5,026 bases of DNA from a bacterium. Lineage in GTDB: Bacteria > Auribacterota > Auribacteria > Auribacterales > Auribacteraceae. Where the stretch lies: NCBI GenBank assembly GCA_021161885.1, contig JAGGZS010000288.1, positions 1 to 5,026 on the forward strand, read 5' to 3'. Below are positions 1 through 5,026 of the stretch, piece after piece; within the stretch, counting starts at the first letter, position 1, and every line of letters begins with the position of its first letter. The translations under genes and the position numbers were made by a program. Under the pieces are notes generated by a model that saw only the letters and a program-made list of their open reading frames with translations, ran no database searches and was not told the origin of the DNA.

Positions 1-1090
1 ATTTATTTATATTTAACAAAGATTTAACGTAGCCGTAAACATCAATGCGTCTATTGCTGAACCCGGGTTCATTAGTGTAAATAAACACAAGTTTTTTTAT
101 CGTACCCGCAGTAGATACCCGAGTCAATTTAAAAGGCACTGCTGTTTCCTGATGAGGCGCGATCGTAAAAGGCAGGTCAATACCTATTTCAAATCCGAAC
201 GGCATTTTAATTTCTTTGATTTCAAGATTTTTACCGCCAATATTGCGCATATAAATTAGAATTTGTTTAGGTGAAAAATTTTCTTTTTCCACTATTCCGA
301 AATCCCATTTTCTTGGGCTAATTGCTAATTTAGGCGGTAATTTTCCTTTAACATAACCTATAACGCGTATCGATACGTTTGGGCGGGTAGTATCGTTTGA
401 CAAAAGGTTAACATACAATTCAACAATACCTGCTTTGGCAAGAGGCATAAGTTCCAAATGCAAAACAGCTTCGCCCTCTGGAACGATAGGGGTCTCTGGT
501 ATTAAAGTGGCTGAACATAAATCACTGGTATGTATCCGTTCAAATATCAGATCGGAAACTCCTTCGTTCTTAACGGTTACATCAAGTTCAGGAGTTGCGC
601 CTTTATCCTGTAACCCGAAATCCCATACAGGGGTAGATAATTTTATTCTCGGTCCTTCCGGCACATTGACAAATGCCCTTATTTCAAGTGCTGTGTTAGG
701 TGTTTTCGGGTCATTTGTCGTAACGTATACTTTTTTCGACTGATAATCTTTTCTGCCGGCAGAGTTAAATGTGGTATGCAAATAAGCTGTTTCCCCGGGC
801 AATAACTTTTTTTTGCTGGGGCTTACTGCGGTACATCCGCAACTGGAATGAACTTTTTTTATAATAAGTTCCGCAGAACCTGTGTTTTTTATCTCGAACG
901 TATGAGATACTTTTTCACCCTGAACAATTTTGCCGAAATCCCATACTAATTCCTTAAAATGAGCTTGAGGAATTTTTGTCGATTTATCAGATAAACCGGA
1001 TGAATCGGCTTTAACTGAATCTAAAGAAAATACGGTCAATATAGCAATTATTAAAGAAAATGATTTTAAGCAATCAAAATAAAACTTCAT
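1..1090 (-). CDS. Secreted protein with three tandem DUF1573-like beta-sandwich domains (3' end outside window)
   Basis: The minus-strand frame is open from ATG at 1090 to the left edge: 363 codons, no stop. GAGGT lies 6 nt upstream of the ATG and sets the start. Residues 1-28 form a Sec signal peptide (basic start, hydrophobic SLIIAILTVF core, probable cut after VKA28); there is no lipobox. Three repeats follow, at about 45-143, 148-248 and 254-360, each opening with WDFG (W50, W156, W262). Repeat 1 has the full DUF1573 signature: an NTG turn (69-71), the Cys-Gly-Cys-Thr motif (84-87) and a Pro-Gly-Glu turn (98-100). Repeat 2 keeps one Cys (192) and repeat 3 has none at that place. The third repeat closes with VYGYVK at 352-357, so the real end is probably just past the edge. 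Such domains are extracytoplasmic and of unknown or scaffolding function; the specific role here is unknown. The divergent neighbour is a giant surface protein. The family call is firm for repeat 1 and by resemblance for repeats 2 and 3. Confidence 0.88.
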   Translation of the reverse strand, partial: MKFYFDCLKSFSLIIAILTVFSLDSVKADSSGLSDKSTKIPQAHFKELVWDFGKIVQGEKVSHTFEIKNTGSAELIIKKVHSSCGCTAVSPSKKKLLPGETAYLHTTFNSAGRKDYQSKKVYVTTNDPKTPNTALEIRAFVNVPEGPRIKLSTPVWDFGLQDKGATPELDVTVKNEGVSDLIFERIHTSDLCSATLIPETPIVPEGEAVLHLELMPLAKAGIVELYVNLLSNDTTRPNVSIRVIGYVKGKLPPKLAISPRKWDFGIVEKENFSPKQILIYMRNIGGKNLEIKEIKMPFGFEIGIDLPFTIAPHQETAVPFKLTRVSTAGTIKKLVFIYTNEPGFSNRRIDVYGYVKSLLNINK

Positions 1091-1105
1091 CTATAACCTC
1101 AATTT

Positions 1106-1123
1106 TTTATATAGTTTATATAG
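1106..1123. repeat. Two tandem copies of a 9-bp unit in the DUF1573 leader
   Basis: TTTATATAG occurs twice head to tail with no mismatch (CTATATAAA on the minus strand). It lies just upstream of the GAGGT ribosome binding site of the DUF1573 gene. Replication slippage is the simplest origin. The TATAAA stretches could also serve as a second, weaker -10 for that gene. Confidence 0.45.
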
Positions 1124-1133
1124 GTTGATAATT

Positions 1134-1148
1134 AGATCATATTGATCT
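1134..1148. repeat. Perfect 6-bp inverted repeat, possible operator or leader hairpin
   Basis: AGATCA and TGATCT flank a 3-nt TAT centre. The repeat begins about 10 nt downstream of the predicted start of the minus-strand transcript. It could be a regulator binding site or a weak hairpin in the leader. A chance occurrence in AT-rich DNA cannot be excluded. Confidence 0.3.
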
Positions 1149-1165
1149 GTTTCAATAATATATCC

Positions 1166-1194
1166 ATTATAGTCCATAACGGTATTCAGTGCAA
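1166..1194 (-). promoter_or_regulatory. Probable sigma-70-type promoter of the DUF1573 gene
   Basis: Read on the minus strand, a perfect TATAAT (1166-1171) lies 17 bp from TTGCAC (1189-1194). The -35 matches the consensus only in its TTG. Transcription would begin near 1159 and give a leader of about 70 nt before the ATG at 1090. The leader carries the inverted repeat at 1134-1148 and the tandem repeat at 1106-1123. The -10 and its spacing are good; an AT-rich background makes chance matches possible. Confidence 0.5.
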
Positions 1195-1389
1195 GTATTA
1201 TTAATCCTGAAGGAGCCACGGCAATCTCAGCCATTCCGTTTTGAGACCGCCACACCGCTGACACTCCCCCATTAGACGCTAAGAAGAGATACTTATGCAA
1301 CTTTTTCAGCAATCCAAATTTCAAGTTTTTAGTAACTATTCCAAACCATATAAAAATTCAAAATTAAATTCGCATTTCTGCCGTTTATA

Positions 1390-1470
1390 TGTTATTATAA
1401 AAATATATATTATTTAAATCAATACCTCTATACTTTAATATCGTAATTTTCAGATATTACTGGAAAGGAG
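1390..1470 (+). promoter_or_regulatory. Promoter region and ribosome binding site of the giant Ig-like gene
   Basis: Two -10 candidates are visible: TATTAT at 1393-1398 with an extended TG at 1390-1391, and TATACT at 1429-1434, nearer the gene. Neither has a good -35 at 17 bp, so the choice between them is open. AAAGGAG at 1464-1470 lies 6 nt before ATG 1477. It is a strong Shine-Dalgarno sequence and fixes the start of the gene. Confidence 0.4.
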
Positions 1471-1476
1471 AATTTT

Positions 1477-4400
1477 ATGTTGTTTTTTAAACCCTATTTA
1501 TCCGCACGCTGTTCTCTTTATAGTTTTTTTCTATTACTTATTTTTATTTCACAAAATGTTTTTGCGCAAACTTCACCGCCAAACGCGCCCGTCATTTCAT
1601 CTATCGGCGGTAAAAGTGTAACCGTAGGAGAAACTCTCTATACAAACGCCGGACAACAAGGAGCTTCATCAGTCAATTTGGTAATTGAAGGGTTTGCAGA
1701 ATCAAATTCTATAATTACCATTTATAATAGCGGTTCTCAAATTACGACAACATCAACAGTAACAGCCCAGTCAAACGGTTTTTTTCAAGCAACCGTTATT
1801 TTAGGAGAAGGTTCTTATCTGTTTACCGCAAAAGCAGAAAACGCAGCAGGATTATCCGCCGCATCCGACCCGGCGGTTGACACAAAAATCGATACCACCG
1901 CACCGTCCATTACCGCGTATAACAGAAGCAGATGGCAAGGTGACTCAAGGTGGGTTAGAAATGAACTTAATTCATTATACGCTAACATAGCCGATACCGG
2001 ATCTGCACTAATGAACAGCGGCATAGATTTCTCAACTGCCACAGGACAAATCGCCGACCAAACCGCAGGGGGAACTTTAGTTCCCGGTTCTGCTACATCC
2101 GATAATATCAGCAGAATAGATTTTATACCGACAAACGGCTATACGTCAGGTTCTTTCACAGATGCCCACTATTATATAATGACTATTACCATACAAGATA
2201 AAGCCGGAAACATTGCTTCCGATGATAACGACTTTAATATTGACTACGGTTTCGATTATTCCGTCAGAACCTTATATATTTACGATCCAAGCCACCAAAC
2301 CGCTTTAAACAACAATGAACTCGGAATAAGTGAACCCACCAACAACTCACCAAAAACAGTTACCGGTTACGGAAACGGATGGGTTGATTATTATAAAAAT
2401 ATGCATATATATACTAATCCGACAAAATTGATAATAAAAATTCTTTCCGCGAGAACAGGAGAAAACAGGCCTCCAACATCTCCTTGGCAGGGCGGTCCCG
2501 ATATTTCCGCAATGGGACATTATATTGATTATTGGACAGGGGAAAAATGGTTTTATGATCTCGATACAAGGTTAGACGCAAACGGTATGATGGAAACAGC
2601 TCTGGTAACAAAACCTAAAGAATTAGTAGATCAATGGTATTACATAAGAGACAGAGCTTATAACAGGACAACAGGATACCACGCATATTATTATACCAAA
2701 ACCGGCGCACCTCCTGCCCCTACCATAACTGACTGGGGAACAGATTTAACAAACTTTTCAGCTACATACCCGAGAATAATTAAGCCCATATCAGGCTATA
2801 TAGCAGAAAGTTCAAACAGTATGATCGCTTATAGATATGGAAATTGGCCTAACTCAGTAAAATGGAAAGTTGTCGTGCCGATTAACGGAACATCCTATAA
2901 TAATACTTCAGGTTACGATATCGGCGACACATTTATCGATTCCAACAATAATTGGCAATGGGATTCAGGCGAACCGTACAAAAATTTCACAAAACCGGCT
3001 ACAAGCAACGGCAAAAATTTCACTATTTTAAATCCACTTGACCAGACAATAGACAACAATGGCATATACGCTAATTATTCAAGGGTCTACGATCCGTCAA
3101 CAAGTCTAATTGGCAATTACATTTTTCGGTCTCACAGTTATTATGTGGATGTAACATATCCATGGATAGAATTAGTCTCCATAACGCCATCCGCCGAAAA
3201 AAATGGGGATACTTATGTCGCTTTGTCTAACCTTCCAACCATAATTGTCGATATTAACGATGCTCCCTTTAACCAAACTTACAAGACCGCGTTTACATTT
3301 AATTTTTCAGCTTGTAAAATTGAATTACTCGATAACACAGATACTGTAATCAATACTGCAAACACAGGTACTTTCGCTAAAGAAAACGCAACTGTATCTT
3401 ACGCAAAAGGAGAGTTAGATTTAAACAGTGTTTCAAACCTAACTCAAGGAACTTATACACTAAAAATAACCGTAGTAGATAAATTCGGCAATACCACAGT
3501 AGACAATTCACGCACTTTAATAGTCGACGACACCGCTCCTACAGTAACCGGTTTGGTTCCCCCTCAAAACAGTGTAAGAAGCACATTACCGAATTTTCAA
3601 GCCAGCCTATACGATTTAATGCCGGGCGGCGGAGACGGAAGCGGGGTATCTTTCGGTACAGGCGACCAGGCAGTTAATAATTTAAATTACAGCCAACTTA
3701 GGCCTTTTAAAGTTATAGGCGAAGCTGCGGCATCAGGGCAAACCTTAACTTTAGACAAACCGTTATCTGACCATACAGGGGCTGATATCGCGCAAGTAGG
3801 TAAACAATTCGAAGCATGGCAAGATGATCAATCCGACACAATTGATATTGTTACTATTACATCAATATCCGGTAATCAGGTTACTTTCACGGGAACAGGA
3901 AATTTAGTTGACAGCACAGTATATAATATTCTTTACGAAATACCTTATTACCACGCCACTAACGGAGTGGATACTTTATCCGCCAACCCTGTTGACCCTA
4001 TAGAGGAAGATGGGTATTACGCTGTTCAGGTAAGGGCGGTAGATAAAGTAGGCAATATGAGTATCGTATCCAGCCATTACCGGTTAGATGACGACGAAGG
4101 TGAACCACCATTATTCACATCGGCAACAGGCATATTCAATCTAAACTGTACCCCTATGTTAGGGTTAAATGCAGGTATCGGTTTGGCAGGGACATCTATT
4201 GAAATTATATCCGATCAAATTTTGACTCGCAGCGGTAATCCGGTTTTCGACGGAACTCTCGTAACAGTCTCTACAACATACGGCAATATAACAGATGCGG
4301 ACCAAGACCAGTTTACTCTGGGAATCCAAATAAAAACAGTAAACGGCCGCGCTGCTTTTCATGTTACCGGCACGAGTCCGGGGTCCGGCACAGTGCACGC

Positions 4401-4758
4401 TCAAGTCGGTGAAGCGTACAGTTCACCCGATCCGACAATCCAGTTTATACCTAACTATCCGAACGGATTATCTTTAAACGCAGATACCACATCTGTTATC
4501 GCGGACGGCGCATCAATAATAAACGTAACAAGCGCAACCATAACCGACCAATACGGCAACACCATAACAGGCACAAACACGCCGTTTAATCAATTTAAAA
4601 TAACCGCACCCGGTTTTACAATAATGAAGCTCCACGCCCTTACGGACGTGGTATCTATTAATTCAAGCAATGCTTGTCCATATAATTTTTTACAAAAAAA
4701 CTATATGAAATCTGTTCTCATCCCCGACCTCACGGACGGGGATTTCCCACTTGATTAA
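1477..4758 (+). CDS. Giant secreted multi-domain Ig-like (invasin-type) surface protein, 3' end broken by an insertion
   Basis: This 1093-residue frame starts at ATG after AAAGGAG. Residues 1-30 are a Sec signal peptide (hydrophobic 17-25, probable cut VFA30/Q31). Ig-like modules follow at about 35-138, 144-256, 558-684 and 688-870. Their signatures are DTTAP/DTAP linkers (139, 685) and DKxGN turns (241, 668, 856). The region at 260-555 is rich in Tyr and Trp and fits no family I recognise. It ends with a D-x-N-rich loop (484-499) like calcium-binding loops. Residues 743-822 look like an extra module inside the fourth Ig unit. Two invasin/Big_1-like modules follow, at about 881-990 (DGTLVTVSTT, 925-934) and from 997 (DG 1010-1011, DQYGN 1024-1028). 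Genuine sequence ends near residue 1049. The last 44 residues and the stop come from the inserted element; the lost 72 codons lie at 4758-4976. A surface, adhesin or structural role is inferred from the modules, not shown. No anchor is seen in the present frame. Confidence 0.85.
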   Translation: MLFFKPYLSARCSLYSFFLLLIFISQNVFAQTSPPNAPVISSIGGKSVTVGETLYTNAGQQGASSVNLVIEGFAESNSIITIYNSGSQITTTSTVTAQSNGFFQATVILGEGSYLFTAKAENAAGLSAASDPAVDTKIDTTAPSITAYNRSRWQGDSRWVRNELNSLYANIADTGSALMNSGIDFSTATGQIADQTAGGTLVPGSATSDNISRIDFIPTNGYTSGSFTDAHYYIMTITIQDKAGNIASDDNDFNIDYGFDYSVRTLYIYDPSHQTALNNNELGISEPTNNSPKTVTGYGNGWVDYYKNMHIYTNPTKLIIKILSARTGENRPPTSPWQGGPDISAMGHYIDYWTGEKWFYDLDTRLDANGMMETALVTKPKELVDQWYYIRDRAYNRTTGYHAYYYTKTGAPPAPTITDWGTDLTNFSATYPRIIKPISGYIAESSNSMIAYRYGNWPNSVKWKVVVPINGTSYNNTSGYDIGDTFIDSNNNWQWDSGEPYKNFTKPATSNGKNFTILNPLDQTIDNNGIYANYSRVYDPSTSLIGNYIFRSHSYYVDVTYPWIELVSITPSAEKNGDTYVALSNLPTIIVDINDAPFNQTYKTAFTFNFSACKIELLDNTDTVINTANTGTFAKENATVSYAKGELDLNSVSNLTQGTYTLKITVVDKFGNTTVDNSRTLIVDDTAPTVTGLVPPQNSVRSTLPNFQASLYDLMPGGGDGSGVSFGTGDQAVNNLNYSQLRPFKVIGEAAASGQTLTLDKPLSDHTGADIAQVGKQFEAWQDDQSDTIDIVTITSISGNQVTFTGTGNLVDSTVYNILYEIPYYHATNGVDTLSANPVDPIEEDGYYAVQVRAVDKVGNMSIVSSHYRLDDDEGEPPLFTSATGIFNLNCTPMLGLNAGIGLAGTSIEIISDQILTRSGNPVFDGTLVTVSTTYGNITDADQDQFTLGIQIKTVNGRAAFHVTGTSPGSGTVHAQVGEAYSSPDPTIQFIPNYPNGLSLNADTTSVIADGASIINVTSATITDQYGNTITGTNTPFNQFKITAPGFTIMKLHALTDVVSINSSNACPYNFLQKNYMKSVLIPDLTDGDFPLD
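4632..4651 (-). repeat. Subterminal hairpin near the 4624 end of the element
   Basis: CCACG pairs with CGTGG. A C/A mismatch follows, then CC pairs with GG around a TTAC loop (GTAA on the minus strand, a GNRA-type tetraloop). The foot of the stem is about 8 nt from the element boundary. In the minus orientation this would be the right-end hairpin. Confidence 0.75.
4720..4743 (-). repeat. Subterminal hairpin near the 4757 end of the element
   Basis: ATCCCCG pairs with CGGGGAT (7 bp). An A/A mismatch follows, then CC pairs with GG around a TCAC loop (GTGA on the minus strand, again GNRA-type). The plan matches the hairpin at 4632-4651: stem, one mismatch, two G-C pairs, four-base loop. The foot is about 14 nt from the element boundary. 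In the minus orientation this would be the left-end hairpin. Confidence 0.75.
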
Positions 4759-4976
4759 ATGCTGACGCAAACCCCGGCACACCAGAGCACGAAATTATAC
4801 CCGGTTCAGACGGTAAACTTAATTTAACATTAAGGGCGGAAACCGTATCGCAGACCACAGTTTTAACAGTAGAAAGTTTAACTACATCAGGTTCACCTGC
4901 CGCCCCAACAGCTTCTGACACAATAAGTTTAGCTTTAGAACCCAATGTGGGAGTGTTGCGAAATAAAATCATATAA
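4758..4976 (+). pseudogene. Orphaned C-terminal end of the giant Ig-like protein
   Basis: From AAT at 4758 a plus-strand frame stays open for 72 codons to TAA at 4974-4976. It begins NADANPGTPEHEIIPGSDGK and continues through LNLTLRAETV, the second half of an invasin-like Ig module. The module's first half (997-1049) ends the genuine part of the upstream gene. This frame is shifted by 2 nt relative to the upstream one, as expected for a 134-bp insertion. It has no ATG or ribosome binding site of its own and is probably not translated. The tail (LALEPNVGVLRNKII) shows no LPXTG, membrane helix or other recognised anchor. The restored protein would have 1121 residues. Confidence 0.82.
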
Positions 4977-4992
4977 AAAAGAGTGTTAAATT

Positions 4993-5001
4993 TGTTATAA
5001 T
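4993..5001 (+). promoter_or_regulatory. Extended -10 promoter for the next gene
   Basis: TATAAT (4996-5001) is preceded by TG and one base (TGTTATAAT), the extended -10 form, which needs little or no -35. No good -35 is seen 17 bp upstream. Transcription would begin near 5008 and leave a leader of under 20 nt. It starts 17 nt after the stop of the broken gene's tail, so the next gene may be independent of the giant gene. Confidence 0.5.
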
Positions 5002-5011
5002 GCGGATTAAA

Positions 5012-5026
5012 AGAAAGGATAAAAAT
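5012..5026 (+). promoter_or_regulatory. Ribosome binding site and likely first bases of a gene cut by the right edge
   Basis: AGAAAGGA (5012-5019) is a good Shine-Dalgarno sequence. The window ends in AT at 5025-5026. If the next base is G, an ATG would begin at 5025, 5 nt after the GGA. Nothing can be said of the product. Confidence 0.5.

Larger units (their letters stand above)
1091..1476. other. Divergent intergenic region between two secreted-protein genes
   Basis: This 386-bp stretch separates the starts of two outward-reading genes. It holds the minus-strand promoter at 1166-1194, the repeats at 1106-1123 and 1134-1148, and the AT-rich upstream region of the plus-strand gene (about 1325-1476). 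A 77-codon minus-strand frame (1091-1324) runs through it and ends directly against the ATG of the DUF1573 gene. That frame has only a TTG start, no clear ribosome binding site, and contains the predicted promoter, so it is not called as a gene. No tRNA, terminator or mobile element is visible. Confidence 0.7.
4624..4757 (-). mobile_element. 134-bp non-autonomous IS200/IS605-like element (MITE/PATE type)
   Basis: Deleting 134 bp here rejoins the upstream reading frame to the orphaned C-terminus. The ends are uncertain by up to 3 nt because TAA occurs at both junctions (4622-4624 and 4756-4758). Two imperfect hairpins lie close to the ends (4632-4651 and 4720-4743), and the terminal sequences are not inverted repeats of each other. 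This is the end structure known for IS200/IS605 elements, which move as single strands and make no target duplication. The minus-strand orientation is favoured: the hairpin loops then read GTAA and GTGA, and the hairpin at 4632-4651 sits close to the 3' end, followed by GCTTCAT, as at IS605-type right ends. There is no transposase or TnpB gene, so movement would need a related copy elsewhere. A 3-bp TAA duplication by another type of MITE is the alternative. Confidence 0.68.

Noticed and set aside
435..743. Plus-strand 102-codon open frame
   Set aside because: It lies wholly opposite the DUF1573 gene, whose repeat motifs are clear, and has no family resemblance.
1091..1324. Minus-strand 77-codon frame ending directly against the DUF1573 start
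   Set aside because: It has only a TTG start with no clear ribosome binding site, matches no family I recognise, and contains the predicted promoter of the DUF1573 gene. A decayed gene fragment is possible.
4720..4743. GC-rich hairpin as a Rho-independent terminator
   Set aside because: No T-run follows it on either strand, and it pairs in design with the hairpin at 4632-4651, so it is better explained as an end of the mobile element.
4624..4758. The last 44 residues as a natural C-terminal tail of the surface protein
   Set aside because: They read straight through the hairpins of the element and do not resemble the Ig modules, while the true continuation is found after the insertion in another frame.
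4730..4972. Minus-strand 80-codon open frame
   Set aside because: It is the shadow of the orphaned Ig-like tail and starts antisense to it. The plus-strand reading completes a known module; this one does not.
1..5026. CRISPR array, tRNA, rRNA, toxin-antitoxin or defence system
   Set aside because: No regularly spaced repeats, cloverleaf or recognisable proteins of these kinds were seen on either strand.

Overview
The window suggests an AT-rich, Gram-negative-type bacterium. Both large proteins have Sec signal peptides and look exported. A DUF1573 protein beside a very long Ig-like surface protein with invasin-type modules is the kind of content seen in Elusimicrobiota (for example Endomicrobium) and some Bacteroidota or Omnitrophota. 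The phylum is an inference; there is no rRNA or housekeeping marker here to fix it.

Layout. (1) Positions 1-1090, minus strand: a gene that stays open through the left edge. It encodes a secreted protein of at least 363 residues with three tandem DUF1573/ASPM-SPD-2-Hydin-like beta-sandwich repeats, each opening with a Trp-Asp-Phe-Gly motif. (2) Positions 1091-1476: a 386-bp divergent intergenic region. It has a good minus-strand promoter (TATAAT with 17-bp spacing), a 6-bp-arm inverted repeat, a 9-bp tandem repeat, and the weaker AT-rich promoter region of the plus-strand gene. (3) Positions 1477-4758, plus strand: a giant secreted multi-domain Ig-like protein. It now ends prematurely. (4) Positions about 4624-4757: a 134-bp non-autonomous insertion with two imperfect subterminal hairpins, like the ends of IS200/IS605-family elements. 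It breaks the last Ig-like module of the giant gene. (5) Positions 4758-4976: the orphaned 72-codon 3' end of that gene, still open but in a different frame. (6) Positions 4977-5026: a short spacer with an extended -10 promoter and a ribosome binding site. These point to a next gene whose ATG probably begins at 5025 and is cut by the window edge.

The most informative observation is the insertion. Removing exactly 134 bp restores one continuous gene of 1121 codons and rejoins the two halves of an Ig-like module. The two secreted proteins are divergently transcribed and both are cell-envelope or extracellular beta-sandwich proteins, but nothing in the sequence proves that they work together. 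No RNA gene, CRISPR array, defence system or complete transposase is visible.
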